Positions 38,105-50,696 are shown, counted from the stretch's first letter. The stretch is 64,000 nt of DNA from Amia ocellicauda (GCF_036373705.1 NC_089851.1:60373850-60437849); one strand, 5' to 3'. Translations and numbers: made by a program. The notes: generated by a model from the letters alone, not told the origin.

Positions 38105-39060
38105 CTAGATTCACATGTGCTGTTCCCACACGAGATCAGACGGCGCTCACCACAGCCAGAGTTTTGTGGCATACTCTCATCCTGCCCTTTGTCCAGAGAG
38201 GATATTGACTGGCGCTGGGTTTGAGTCTGCCTTGGTAAAGAATCTGTGTGGGCTCTACGGCTGTACTTAAAGCTGTACTACTGGCTATCACCCCCAAGGG
38301 AATGGGATGTGTGAACGCTTTATAAAACACTTTGGAGGAAGAAAAGCAGCATAAGTGGGAGGAACACTTATCAGAAGTAGTACATGCCTACAATAATGTT
38401 GGCCATAGTAGTACTGGTTATGCTCCATTTTTTGTCAAGTTTGGTAGACGTTCACGCCTCCCAGTAGACATGATGATGGCGACCGTTCCTGCTTTGCAGA
38501 ATGGTGCTGGTGGTTGGGGAGTGCAGAATTGGGTACATACTCACTATAAGAGATTAGCTTGGGCCTACGAATAAGTTGAGAAGGCTTCTAGACAGTCAAG
38601 AAAAAGGAAAGTGACTGTATGACCATCAGAGTAAAGAGGCCCCCTTATTACCAGGTGCACGAGACCTTGTCCATAACTTTCAGAGAAGCAACAAAGTTGC
38701 CCCCCTACTGCCCCTTTGCCCAATCACCCTGTTTACAAGATCAGGCCAAAAGGGAAAGATGGTCCTATTCGGACCATACACCGAAATAACCTGAAAGTAT
38801 GTAGGTTTTCTCTCCCTCAATCTGTACAGGTGGAAGCCCCTCCAGAGAGAGTTGCTGAAACTGAGATTTGGCGATCCCTTGTGTGGAGACCCGTACTGGC
38901 CCCACAGCCAGCACCTAACCCCACTCTTGCCCTAGAACCAGCCCCTGAACCCGCTCTAGCCCCACAGCTAGCCCTAGTTCCCGAACTTGATCAAGAGGAT
39001 GGTTTGAGGCGCTCAACTCGAGAGAATAGAGGAATACCCCGTTTGAGGTTTCGTGAGTAA
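38105..39060 (+). pseudogene. Ty3/gypsy integrase and pol C-terminus remnant
   Basis: A broken integrase core starts near 38105 (CAVPTRDQTALTTARVLW), then GYHPQGNGMCERF with the third catalytic Glu near 38300. After a frameshift it continues as WEEHLSEVVHAYNNVGHSST and GYAPFFVKFGRRSRLPVD. The last part (38716-39060) has HPVYKIRPKGKDGPIRTIHR, a Pro/Ala-rich repeat and the usual end RRSTRENRGIPRLRF with a stop. It is of a different gypsy lineage from the element at 21-28 kb. No LTR is evident. Confidence 0.7.
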
Positions 39061-40697
39061 AAGTGATATTGTTGGATATGACAATTTATTTGGCTGCCAC
39101 CCATGGGACATTGATACTTAATTTGCCTTTTTTATTGGGTTTATATTTATTACACATATTTGTTTATATACATATATACATTTAAATACATACACTTGCT
39201 TGTTTGATTTATTTATTTTTGACACTTGATTTTGTGATTTATACACTTATGATTTTTGGGTTTTGCTCAAATGTATTGGTTTTTTTTTTACAACTGATTA
39301 TCTAGCTAATGAGCATTGAGCACCTGTAGCGTAAGGTACACTTATAAAATTCAATTAAAGAAGTGAATTTATAGTATCACCTTATCACGAATCCTGGAAT
39401 CTTGTAGAACTCAATTTCTGTAATAATTGGACGCAGACACCAATTCCAAATATATAAATTGTCAAATGTATTCAAAACAAAGACTAAATGTAGCACTACA
39501 CTAATTATACAAAAGGGAAAAACTAATTAAAATTCAACTCTAGATCAATAAATCAAAGACAAATCACTTCCGTGACCAAATCAAAGACCATGGGATCGCA
39601 TATGATAACACAAATCGTTAAACAAAAAAAAGGTTATAAACACATTGACTACAATACCGGTTAGTAAGACGAAGGGGAGTCTCTCATTAGTATTATTAGT
39701 CAGACATTAAATAACTACGCAGGTTAGTATTTATGTCAGGTAACTTCTCGTTATATATATATCAGTCTCATTTACGTTTAGGTGCCGAGAAAGATCCTAT
39801 CATTGCTTGTTACCACAATTTCCCTTAACTGATTATTATTCAATGATTAAGGATAGGCAGGGCCACCAATAATCTAATGTCTATTAACTTGTGTCAATTT
39901 CAGACTAAACAGTTAAATAGAAATGAGAAGATATTTCTCGGCGTTGGCAGATTTTATTTCTAAAATTATCAACAAAACAGTTTAATGCAACACACATTTA
40001 TATTTAAGAAAACTAAATGATATTACACATTCTAGAGTTATGAATCACAGATTAACATTTCTAATTGATTTCTCAAATGTCATGAATCATGAACTCCAAA
40101 CTGTTAAACTTATCTGAACTTCGTCGCAGAGAGGCCTCTCTGTCTTCGGGCTCAGATAACAGCACATGGCACGAGGTCCGTGTGGTTTGGAACAAAGGCA
40201 GTCCGGTTCGGCTTTGTCCAAGAACTTCCACTCAGTCGATGCACCTGGAAGTTGGGGTGTCGCGAAAGTAGAGTAGTTTCCAAACAGATTTTCCACTGGT
40301 TTGAAGGCTCCAAGGTTGTGTACAAAATCTTCTTGGCAAGCAGGGTCTCTCACCGTACTTATTTGAAGACAAAGTCTTTGAGGAAAGCAGGGCCCTGTTC
40401 GTTCCAAGGATCAAGTTTCTTAAGACTCAAATAGCTATTTAAACGACTGACACTTTCGTATACAGTCGACTTAGTCAATTGTCCAGCTGTAAAACTCCAC
40501 TGATCAGGTGGGCACAGGCGGGCAGCGCAGTCTGTAAAGTTCTTTATTTAATAAAGTCCTTTAAAAGAATTCTTCGTACGGCTCAATCTCCTTCTCCCAG
40601 TTTAACTCTTCTGTTGCCGGCAAAGACTTGGTTGGTTTCTGGTTCCGGTTCTGGCAACAGAGCTACAGGTTGAACTGTGGCAGCGAGTTACTGGTGC

Positions 40698-40735
<38 letters not shown>

Positions 40736-41726
40736 CTGCTGTTCCTTATAGTCTGTCAGATCAATAGGTGATTGGTCCCTGAGTTCTTGAGATTGGATTT
40801 CGGTTTCAGCCCCCCAGTGTCCTATTGGAGGGGGGCTTGATTTATGACTGATGTCAATCCATGCCATCTTTTGGAAATGCCGGTTGGCCTGGGTTCGTAG
40901 CTCTATGTCGGGATTTCGACTCTCATCCACTTCAAAGAGTTTTTATCATCTACAGGCCCCTTTCTCCAGACATTTCACAGCAGGACTCTAAACCATTCGG
41001 CCCATTCTCGGTGCCATCCTGCCCAAAACTGTCACTTTGATGCAAACCAGTTCCAAGCTGATGAGCTAAGGAAATCTGATAACTTTGGGGGGGAGAGGTC
41101 TTCTTTAGATCAGTGCTTCAGCTCAGAGCCCAAATGCTCTTATCCAAATACACCCAACATAACGCTACACACCGCATTCCATTCCAAGCATTCTCATGTC
41201 TTTAATGATAGATTGTAATTACTGACAAAAAAATAAGGCTTGTATAACTGAAACGAGAGGACGGGGATCAGAACTGAAAGAGTGAGTAGCAGAGAGCAGG
41301 AAAGGGAAAAACAGAGAAATGAGAGGGGAAGAGATGAGAGAAAGGAAGAATGAATGAAAGAAAGAAAGAGAAACTGAAAATAAGACATATAAAGGGACTT
41401 TATCCCTGCAAGAACGCACATTTGTGTACTTTAATTTGTATCTTTTGTGTGTGTTTTTTATATCTCCCGGCTGCTGCTGTATTTATTATAAACTGGATTT
41501 GAACTTTGTTCTCTTTTAAGAACTTTTTAAGCTCTCCATGAACACTGGATGCACTTTTGGACTACTAGTTTTAAAGACTGCATCTGTACCTGGATACCAG
41601 TCAACTCTACAGACATCGCTCTAGCAGTGGATTGGACAAGCTTTTATGTTTTGCTGCAGAGACTAAGTTTCTTTCTGACAAGGTTGTGGATTTTAACTTT
41701 TTTTTAATTGCCTTGGCTTTTTGAGC
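39061..41726. other. Unassigned stretch with simple repeats
   Basis: No gene is recognised. A (GA)n run is at 40701-40730 and a GA-rich purine stretch at 41260-41390. The patch 40085-40420 is open on both strands without any domain I know. Parts might be an old LTR, but I find no second copy. Confidence 0.4.
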
Positions 41727-42818
41727 CAGGAAATTACAGATCAATCAGTCTCACCTGCATCACTTATACATTTTTGTAAAAAATGATTAGACAGAAAATA
41801 GAGGGGCATCTTAACGAAAACCATATTCTATGGAGGCAGATCGTGTCTTACTAATTTATTCAAATTTTTTGAACACGCAACTGCAGCTGTAGATCATGTG
41901 AAAGCATATATGATATACTTCAATTTTCTGAAAGCTTTTGATAAGTTTCCACACCAAAGACCACCTCAAATTGGAAGCTGTAGGCATTCAGGGTAATGTA
42001 AATAGATGGATTATGAACTGGTTGATGTATAGGAAGCAGAGGGTGTCGATTAGAGGAGTTGCTTCTAACTGGAGTGAGGTTGTTAGTGGAGTTCCACGGT
42101 GATCAGTACTAGGGCCTGTGCTTTTTCTAATCTATATTAATGATCTGGACTCTGGGATAGTTAGCAAACTTGTCAAATTTGCAGATGATACTAAAATAGG
42201 TGGCTCAGCAGATACAATCTCGGCAGCACAGGCTATTCAAAGGGACTTCAAAGGGCCGACACCTGGCAGATGAAATTCAATGTGGACAAGTGCAAGGTAA
42301 TACATACAGGTAACAAAAATGTCCACTATAATTACTCTATGGGAGGAATAGAAGTAATGCATGAGAAAGACCTAGGAGTCTATGTGGACTCCTCACTTTC
42401 TCCATCCAAGCAATCTGTGGAAGCAATAAAAAAGGCAAACAGAATGTTAGGGTATATTGTCAAAAGTGTAGAATTGAGAACAAGGGCAGTAATGTTGAGA
42501 CTGTACAATGCACTAGTTAGAGCTCATCTGGAATACTGTGTACAGTTCTGGGCTCCACACTTCAAGAAAGATATCGCTGCTATAGAGGCAATTCAGAGGA
42601 AAGCAAGGAGGCCCCAAGGCATTCAAGACACTTCTTCACACAGAGAGGCGTCACAATCTGAACAAACTCCCCAGCAATGTGGTAGAAGATGAAAGTTTGG
42701 GAATATTCAAAAACAGACTGGATAGGATCCTTGGATCACTTAGTTATTAATGGACACCAAATGAGCATGATGGGTCGAATGGCCTCCTCTCGTTTGTAAA
42801 CTTTCTTATGTTCTTATA
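41727..42818 (+). mobile_element. CR1-type LINE, 5'-truncated, plus strand
   Basis: It begins in the reverse transcriptase (GRNYRSISLTCI-like) and ends with the CR1 tail CTTATGTTCTTATA. Compared with the copy at 16755-19035, it has an internal deletion of roughly 250 bp near 42605, joining QRKARR to a point close to the 3' end. Its 3' end lies 3 bases from the LTR of the Gmr1-like element. Confidence 0.8.
42181..42692 (+). pseudogene. CR1 reverse transcriptase C-terminal part
   Basis: The catalytic box FADDTK is encoded at about 42179-42196. It is followed after a frame change by MKFNVDKCKVIHTGNKN, DLGVYVDSSLSPSKQSVEAI, MLGYIVKSVELRTRAVML and LEYCVQFWAPHFKKDI, which is the usual thumb and C-terminal region of CR1 ORF2. 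The frame then runs into sequence displaced by the internal deletion. It is not functional. Confidence 0.75.
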
Positions 42819-42821
42819 CAT

Positions 42822-43560
42822 TGTAACGAGTTGAGGGGGCGGGTCTTCGATCACCGCTATGTGCCTGCCCTAATGCTCTCTTTTGCCATAGACAGGACCA
42901 TGGACAGCAGAGCCAGACACTCCATGGATCAGGACCATGGACAGCCCAATGGAAAAACACTGGCGAGGCAGCAGAACAGCCGCACCTGCCTTTGATTACA
43001 AATCACCCAGACTGCAAGCAGGTGTGGCTGATCAGTACAGACTATTTAAACTCACACTGTGGTTTCTTCTTTGTCTTAGAAGTGGGGGGTGGACGGAAAG
43101 ACAAGGAGGGTGAACAGAGGAGCAAAAGAAAGGACAAAGTAACTGGATTGGAAACTAGATGACAAGTTGGACTGGCTGAGGACCTTGAAAGGCGTTTGGA
43201 TTGTTTTGGAAGACTACGACCCTGGTGAAGACCCCTGAAACCCTTTTTGACCACGAGACTGCCTAACCCCTCAAGACTGTTTAGTTTGTCTGTCTTTGTT
43301 TTGTTAACCCTGGGAAACAGCTTAGCTTTCCAAGGCTAGTCAGGGATTTTGTTTTTGTGTAGCAGACCATTCCTGCTACAGAAAGTGCTCTGTACAAAGA
43401 GCTAGGTTTTTGTTTTCAAGTTTCAATATCCACGACAGAACTAAAATAAACCAACAGCGTGGGCTTTATTATCCTCTTCCTTGGTTTGTCTTGTGTTTTG
43501 ACATTTATTCCCCGCCTAAAATCATTTGGCTGCAGTAACCCAACCCCGCACCTCGTTACA
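42822..43560 (+). repeat. 5' LTR of a Gmr1-like Ty3/gypsy element
   Basis: The 739-bp LTR starts TGTAACGAGTTGAGGGGGCG and ends CACCTCGTTACA, so the ends form an inverted repeat with TG...CA termini. A TATA-like ACTATTTAAACT is at about 43040 and a poly(A) signal AATAAA at 43445-43450, dividing it into plausible U3-R-U5. Internal sequence follows at once with TGGTGAAGAATGCAGG, a candidate primer-binding region. No matching 3' LTR is in the window. Confidence 0.75.
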
Positions 43561-43616
43561 GTGGTGAAGAATGCAGGCAGGTTCAGATTTCACAACATAG
43601 AACCAGAAAGGAGAAC

Positions 43617-44299
43617 ATGGACGATCTGCTGAAACAACTTGTTACTGCCAATCAGGCTCAACAGGAGACCAACCGCCTCCTGTTGGAAGAACAACAAAGA
43701 TGTCAGCAGAAGATGGAGCTGGACATGCAGATGATGTCTGCTGAACTAGCTGTTGCCAAGGTCAACTTCCAAGCAGCCTCAGTCCCCATCGTTGCTACAC
43801 GATCCCTCCAAAAAAATAACTCTGGCTGATGACGTGGAAGCCTTCCTGAAGACGTTCGAGTGGACGGCTGAGCGTGAAGGCTGGACGGAGGACAAGTGGG
43901 CCGGAATCCTTGCACCGTTTCTCTGTGGGGAAGCACAAAAAGCCTGCTCCGACTTGGAGGCTGCTGATGCCAATGACTATAAGAAATTAAAGAGAAATTC
44001 TTGCTCGGATAGGGGTCACCCCAGCGTTACGGGCTCAGCGGTTTCATGCTTGGACATTTCAAACTGAGCAAGCACCTCGATCGCAAATGTTTGACCACTT
44101 GGCCAAGAAATGGTTAGAACCGGCTAGCCTCAACCTGGGGGCTATGGTGGAACGAACCGTGGTGGACCGGTTCATTAGGGGACTGCCTTATGAACTCAAA
44201 AAAATAATCCGCCAGTGCAGCCCTACCACAGCTGAAGCGGTTGTGGACTTGGTGGAGCGATGTCACACCTCAAACGAACTGTTGAAGCCAGAGGATTGA
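43617..44299 (+). pseudogene. Gmr1-like gag with SCAN-like capsid
   Basis: The ATG at 43617 opens a Gln/Glu-rich coiled coil (MDDLLKQLVTANQAQQE). After a stop the next frame carries the capsid: FEWTAEREGWTEDKWAGILA, PFLCGEAQKACSDLEAAD, then KKWLEPASLNLGAMVE, DRFIRGLPYELKK and VVDLVERCHTSNELL. This is the capsid region from which the vertebrate SCAN dimerisation domain was derived, according to published work on Gmr1-like elements. Two or three frameshifts split it. The capsid would form the particle; it is decayed here. Confidence 0.75.
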
Positions 44300-44405
44300 G
44301 AAACCTGGGGAGAAGAAGAACCCCAGCCCCCGCCCCTAAACTGGATGACCAGGAGCGATCACCAGCGCCAGGGAAGCAACACCCACCCAGAACCCCAGGG
44401 GACTA

Positions 44406-44720
44406 GTGGACAGAGATGGACGGGAATGTTTCATCTGTGGGGACAAAGGACATGTATCATGGAACTGCCCCAAGAGAGAGGAACCCATGCAGGTGGGCAT
44501 GGCCTCCACCAAACCCGGTCATGTGAGATCCACCCATGGGAGTTCCAGTAATGAACCTCCCCATCTCAGCCCGGTCAACATAGGGGGCCGCAGAGTTGAT
44601 GCCCTGCTGGATTCAGGTAGCATGGTCACCTTGGTGATCCCTGACATCATGCCCAAAACCCAGAGGAAGCGGCTTGCTCCTATTTCAATCACCTGCATAC
44701 ATGGGGACATGAAAAGATAC
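44406..44720 (+). pseudogene. Gmr1-like zinc knuckle and protease
   Basis: A CX2CX4HX4C zinc knuckle (CFICGDKGHVSWNC) at about 44427-44468 is followed by the protease with active site ALLDSGSMVTLVIP near 44600-44640. The frame stays open beyond it (to 44924) with the ITCIHGDMKRYPFAQ segment typical of this lineage's protease. Confidence 0.75.
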
Positions 44721-44814
44721 CCCTTTGCCCAAATGAGGATCTACACACCGAAAGGACGATGCGTGATTTCCACCAGATCTGACCCAGTACTGTGGGAGAT
44801 TTGGGACTGCCCAG

Positions 44815-45830
44815 ATGGAAGACCTTACACTTCAAAACGCCCGGCGGAATGTGCAGGTAATAAATGGGACGGCTGTGGACCCCACCCGACCACTTTCATA
44901 TCCTCATTTCGCCATGCGCCCTAACCTGTTGTATCAAATGACAAAGAAAAATAATGTTGTCTATGCACAGCTCCTTGTACCCACCCCTTTCAGGCACACT
45001 GTTCTGAATCTCTCCCATAGCCACCTGCTTGGGGGACACCTGGGAAGAGCGAAAACCCTGGAGAGGCTGCTGCAAAGATTCTTTTGGCCAGAGGTATATG
45101 CTGAGGTTATACGTTACTGTCAAAGCTGTCCAGAATGCCAGCGTACGGCCCCCATGCCATCGTTCCGCAACCCTCTCATACCGATTCCGGTAATAGGCAT
45201 ACCTTTTGAGAGAATAGGCATGGATTTAATTGGACCTTTACCCAAGTCGGCCAAAGGTTTCCAGCACATCCTGGTGGTAGTGGACTATGCCAAAAGGTAC
45301 TCTGAGGCCATGCCTTTGCGTATGCCACCACAAAAAATATAGCCCAAGAGCTAATCCAAATGTTTTCCAGAGTCGGGCTGCCCAAAGAAATTTTGGTACA
45401 CCGTTCATGTCCAAGGTAATGAAAGATGTGTGCCATCTTCTCCGAATTAAGTCTTCACACTTCTGTTTACATTCAACAGACGGACGGGCTAGTGGAGCAG
45501 TTTAACAAAACGTTAAAAAGCATGCTGAGGAGGACGATGGAAAGAGATGGGCGTAACTGGGATCAACTGCTCCCTTTTCTCATATTCACCATCTGGGAAG
45601 TACCCCAATCTTCCACAGGTTTTTCACCTTTTGAGCTTTTTTTTCCCCACAGATCGCGAGGCCTCCTCAACATCACAAAAGAAAACTGGGAACAGCAACC
45701 CTGCCCAGGGAAGGTCGCTATCACAGAGAAGGTAAGGAAAATGCTTGAGCTTGGTGTCAGATGGCCTCTACCAAGCGGCTCGTGTCCGGCCACCATGCAC
45801 CTGCAACCAGGTAAGAGATCTGTGTTAGGA
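44815..45830 (+). pseudogene. Gmr1-like integrase
   Basis: It follows the protease without any reverse transcriptase between. Zinc-binding residues are seen in HSHLLGGHLGRAKTLERLL and CQSCPEC. The catalytic core starts with Asp in RIGMDLIGPLPKS, then ILVVVDYAKRYSEAMPLR and a stop near 45342. A second frame from 45426 continues with TDGLVEQFNKTLKSMLRR (third catalytic Glu) and STGFSPFELFF. The part with the second Asp is eroded. Coding similarity fades near 45830, before any reverse transcriptase or RNase H, so the element's 3' half is lost. Confidence 0.75.
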
Positions 45831-48582
45831 AGCATCCTTCACACCTCACAGTCACTACTTACAGGCACATACTCGTATTCATCTGCTTCTCGGCAGTGAT
45901 TTAAAATGTGTCTTTATATCACACCTCTTCAAGCTGTCCACTCCCGGAGCGACTGAAGACCTCCTCCCAGCTTTGAAGCGCCCCTGAGTCAGCCTGTCCT
46001 TGTGACGGGACGGGTACAAGAGGCGCTGCTTGTCTCCCTCGGGGAGCTGCTGCCACAGGTGTACCAGCTCCGCCACCTGGCGATTGGTCAGGAATGCCTG
46101 GGCTCTCAGGTCCACCAGACAGCTGGCCAACTGCTGGACGTGCTGGAGCCCAGGAACGCCATCAGGGCCGCACGATTCCTGAAACAACAGGATACAGACG
46201 ACAGTCAGTTACAGGACCATGTTCTGGAAATAGCTATCATTCCAGGGTTTTGTGCACTACAATGTAAGAGACGAGCTGAGCGCCATCACTGCCTCCTCAC
46301 CTCGGGATTAGCAACGGGGGGGCGTCTCCTGCAGCGCAGGGGGGCTCCATCTCGGGAGACGGGGGCAGTCGGGCCATTGACCGTGCAGGAGACGGGGGCA
46401 GTCAGGCCGTTGACCGCGCAGGAGACGGGGGCAGTCGGGCAGGAGACGGGGCGAAGGGGTTGGAGATGGTGGGGTCATCGTCTTCCTCAAAGCCCTCGTC
46501 GTCACTCTCCTCCCTGTCTGAGTCTTGGCCAGCTGCCTCGTCCGGGACGTTGGGGTCGCTGTGCACACGTTGGAGCTCTTTCCCTGTCTGTGAGTACAGG
46601 TACTTGATCCCAATGAGCTCCCCTTCAACACAATCATAACAGAAGCATGGGTTCACCGCTTTTATTATTTTCATAACACTGCTAAAGAGCACCTTACAAA
46701 TCAACCCCCCACACTGACACGCTCACTGACGCGTGTACACGCCTGACTTCACGAACCCCTCCGACAGGTCCCTGGCCAGCACCTTCTGGCTCAGGGTGCC
46801 CAGGGCGTTCTGCAAGGAGCCACTGTAGGAGCACAGAAGCTTGCCAGCATCCTCCACGGCCGCCACTGTACGGTCCGCTTTCCACCTCACCAGGCCCTCC
46901 AGCAGAAATGCCAGGAAGTGCACATCGCTGGCACTGGTGCCTGAGCAGAGCAGGAGGAAACAGAAACACACACTTCAATACAGTTCAAAATATACTCTTC
47001 ACAAAGCCATAGTATATAAATATACACGTACTGTAACAATTACAGAAAAAAAAACTAGTCTACTGATCCACTGGGTTCAAAAAGCATAACAGAATCTGGC
47101 GTCTTTATTTGCGGTGCAGCTGGCACTAACCTGGGATGAAAAGGGCCAGGTGGAGGTGGAAAGACTCCAAGGAGATCGATCCACGGGCGCAGCGCTATAC
47201 TGGCAGCAGCACACCCCCCTTCCGCAGCTGCCCTGTCTGGGTATACAGCTGCACCCCCTCGGGGTCCTGAATGCAGGCGAGGTGGGGCCGCTGTGTCTTC
47301 CAGATGGCCTGGATCTGCTTGTGGTCCAGCAGCGGCACGCCCATGGTGTCCAGCCCCCTCCTGCTGTCAAAAATGTCCAGCAGCTCCTGGATGAGCCGCT
47401 CCGTATCCTGTGCCCCCCGGCCACCTTCGACCGTCCAGCCACAGAGCAGCAGTCCCAGTCCACATACAGGATCTGAGGGGGAGCCTCTCCGGCCAAGCGG
47501 TACCACTCCACCAGCCCAGCAGCCATGGGCTGCAGCCCCTCACCCTCTCCGCATGTTAGCACCGAGTTCAAGACCTACCCGAACTCATTGCCGACGTTGG
47601 TGGCCCACGCTGCCGTGCCAGTGGCTGCTCCTGCGAGCTTCCGGTCAACTGAAAAATGTATGAGACACATTAAGTTATTAGGTCTTTAATTGTAATGCGT
47701 TCAGCTGAGCGGCACCACGATGCACCAAGTGGCCGCTGAGACAGCAGCACAAAAAATCTGACTGACGATACTCACCTTCTTTGTCGAGTCCAGTTTTAAA
47801 ATGGACCCGAACACAGACGTGACCTGGGCCTTTACCTCGGCCAGCTGCTCCAGCACGTCGAGGTCATACACTGCCAGCAGCCACTTGGGTCCAGGCACCG
47901 GTGGCATGGGTGGCGGTGGCCGGAAGCTCGGGACTACAGGTGCAGAGGTCACAAAGGGCTCGCAGTCTGCGAGGTACCGCAGGGTTTTTACGCTGCCACG
48001 CCTCGCTGTGCTGCTCCTGCAGCTGTTTGCACAGCCAGGTGGCGCTGTTCCCCAGGGTGTGCTCCCTCATGAGACTCAGCACCGTGTAGTCGCAGGACAG
48101 CCTGCCCAAGACACAGCAGTACAGCAGTTAGAGTTCAGGAAACATTTCAGCAGAGAGGGAGGGGGGGAGGGAAAGCACAGATGCTGTGTGGTGAATTGTC
48201 TCCATACGGGTAGGTGAGGATGGCCGGGAACTGGCTCCGATGAGCCACATCCAGCTGCTGCAGCACGTCTCCGGACCAGCCTGCATACTTCTTTGAGCCT
48301 GTGTCCCTCACACTGGGGCTGGATGCAGGTGAGCTTCACAGCCCAAATGCGGTAGGGCATCCACAGGAACAGCGGCCGAGCGAAGTGCAGGCTGGGAGAG
48401 GCCGGGGGCTGCCGATACACCGGGCAGGGCTAGGGAGGGAACAACCACAGACGCAGGTCCGAGGTCAGCTCCAGCTTCCCAAACCTGCTCCTAGTGAACC
48501 GGGCCTTGGAGACCCACTGCAGCTGCTCAGCGGGCAGCGTCTGCTTCCAGCCCTCAGGAAGCAGGACCTGCAGAAACACAGG

Positions 48583-48611
48583 GACAGACAGACAGACAGA
48601 CAGACAGACAG
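48583..48611. repeat. (GACA)n microsatellite
   Basis: Seven GACA units, lying in a presumed intron of the decayed transposase-like gene. A (CA)n run follows at 48671-48697. Confidence 0.9.
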
Positions 48612-48888
48612 TGACAGGAGTTGCCAGGACACTACGGATACTGCACCCAGATTTAACAAACACACAAAGACACACTCACACACACACACACACACACCAC
48701 TCTTACCCCCACCAGGCTGCTCCGCTGAACCGAGCGGTGTCGGCTGCTGAGCTGAGCTAGCCATGGCCGCTGCCCCCGGCTCCTGTACTGAAGACACTAG
48801 AGATAAAACGGGAGATTCAAAATCTCGCAACAACAGAGATGTAACTAATGGTGAAATTATCCAAATCTATGTTAATTCCAAGGTGACT

Positions 48889-48998
48889 AGGTCTATGAAG
48901 CCTTATCATTCAATCAACCATGTTACTGTGCCACTACATCATATCACACCATGCCACTACATCACGCCATGCCACTACACTATATCACAGCGTGCCAC
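48889..48998. repeat. Short imperfect tandem repeat
   Basis: Variants of CCACTACATCA(C/T)NCCATG are repeated about four times between 48931 and 48993. There is no coding evidence. Confidence 0.5.
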
Positions 48999-50687
48999 TC
49001 CACATGCACAGCACACGGTGAGGATGCAACGCATAGCAAACATGCAGCTCAGCGCATAAAGCCAAGGGTCACAGATACTTGGGGGTGTCGAGGCAGGGCA
49101 GACGAGGTGACTGTAAAGCGATATGTAGCCAAAGCACCGTGTGGACCCCGGGTCCATCTCACTTACCTTACACTGGGAGATCCATCCATCTTAAGCTAAC
49201 AAAATACAACAATACAAGTTAGTTTGTGCCAAATGGCAAGAACTCCATCTTGAACCTGAAATGAATGACATTTAGACATGTATTGAAATAGGCTGATATT
49301 TGTAACAGCTGCGTGAAGACTTACGCGGGGGGGCCATGTCCTCCACAGCTGCCAGCAGCTCAGCGTCAGTGAGTGCATCGTTGCTGAAGGCCAGTGACGG
49401 GCGCTCCTTCCTGGACACCGTTGGAAGGAGGAGTAAACGTGCGCTGTAACGGTGGGCATTTGGTACAGGGGTCATGGTAACTGGTGTATTTTGTTTTTGA
49501 AATCACAAAATGTGTGCGATTATCGTGTGTTTGCCGTCGGTCTGTTTTAAGTGTGAACTTTAAATTGTGTGATAGCCCTGGTATAACTGTTTACCTAATT
49601 GCTGCCTTAATAAACTACATTTAATTCTAATTGCTCAAATCACACACTTCCACAAAATGAACCTTTTGCCACTGGAGCTCTGGACTTGGTGGCAGACGAG
49701 GAGAAGGTGGGAGTCGACTGCGAGGCACTCGTCCTGGGAGGCTGGCAGGGTGCAGGCACCGAGGGTGTGGGCTGGGAGGAGGCAGGCTGTGCTGCTGGCT
49801 TCTGGGCCTGTGACTCCCTGTCCCGCCGCAGGATGTATGCCAGGAATTTGGCCATCTGCGTTCCGGGCTGGGGAGTCTGCCTCCTTATCCATCTCACATA
49901 CCTGTAATAAACCCAGGTTCTCTGTCTAACTACAACTACACTGACTATACAACTGCAGGCCAGGGTGCTCTTAATTCCCTGAAACATACATAAACTAGAG
50001 TAGGCAATAGTTATTAGAATAGATTAATACACACCCTCTCCTCTCCTTGTCTGTGGCCTCGTAGAGCTCCTGCCAGGTCTGGCCCTTGTGGGCCCCGAAG
50101 CCCACCACCTGCTGGTCCTCCCGGCCACTCTGGGACGCCATGGCGTGGGTGGCATTCCTGGCCCTCCGGTCACCCACAGCGATGGTGACTTTTGGGAAGC
50201 CACAGGCGTAGCTGGCCAGCGCGTCCTTGTTGGCCATGTACACCGTGTCAGACATGTCCATCTCCCGCTCCTTCTGATGAGCGGCCACGAGAGACACGGC
50301 GTACCCACCGTCGTTCTCCAGGATCCACTTGAATGTCTGACCCCGGTACCTGCCAAACTGCAGGGTACTCTGGCTGAGTACCAGTTTGGCGTTCCCGGGG
50401 TCACCCCCCTGAGACAGGATGCGGGCCACAGCATCCTTCCGGACCTCACGAGGTGTGAGGGGGACAAATGGATCGCTGGAGGACTTGGTGGCAGACGCGA
50501 CGCTTTTAGCTTCAGTTGTGGCTTGCAGGACCAGCTCCCTGCTGGTCCTGCTGGCCACCCCACAGCGGAACTGTGGGGTGGCCTTCATGTTCCTGTACAG
50601 CAGGTACAAATAGTCAGGAAGTCACTGACAAACAATATTGAATAAGGAGATCATTACAATTAGTATGTTTTATTTTTATTATGAATA

Positions 50688-50696
50688 GTAATAATA

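Larger units (their letters stand above)
45900..50588 (-). pseudogene. Decayed multi-exon gene of an uncharacterised transposase-like fish family
   Basis: Exon-like pieces with splice sites, from 5' to 3': 50035-50588 (FGRYRGQTFKWILENDGGYA, MANKDALASYACGFP, VGFGAHKGQTWQELYEATD), 49663-49901 (YVRWIRRQ, FLAYILRRDRE), about 49325-49410 (SNDALTDAELLAAVEDMAPP), 48208-48567 (ARPLFLWMPYRIWAVKLTC, AGWSGDVLQQLDVAHRSQFP), 47776-48101 (LMREHTLGNSATWLCKQLQE, VTSVFGSILKLDSTKK), 47131-47648, about 46715-46940 (DVHFLAFLLEGLVRWKADRT), about 46450-46612 (GELIGIKYLYSQTGKELQ) and about 45930-46178 (SRHKDRLTQGRFKAG). The set matches a repeated family in fish whose Cys-containing middle region I believe is DUF6729. 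Damage: in-frame TAG at 48430-48432 and 47575-47577, an extra A near 47985, and loss of the DxxHxMRR-type core after GRSK. The biochemical role of the family is not established to my knowledge. Confidence 0.65.

Noticed and set aside
40085-40434. Exon or LTR in the patch open on both strands
   Set aside because: No domain, no second copy in the window and no clear LTR termini.
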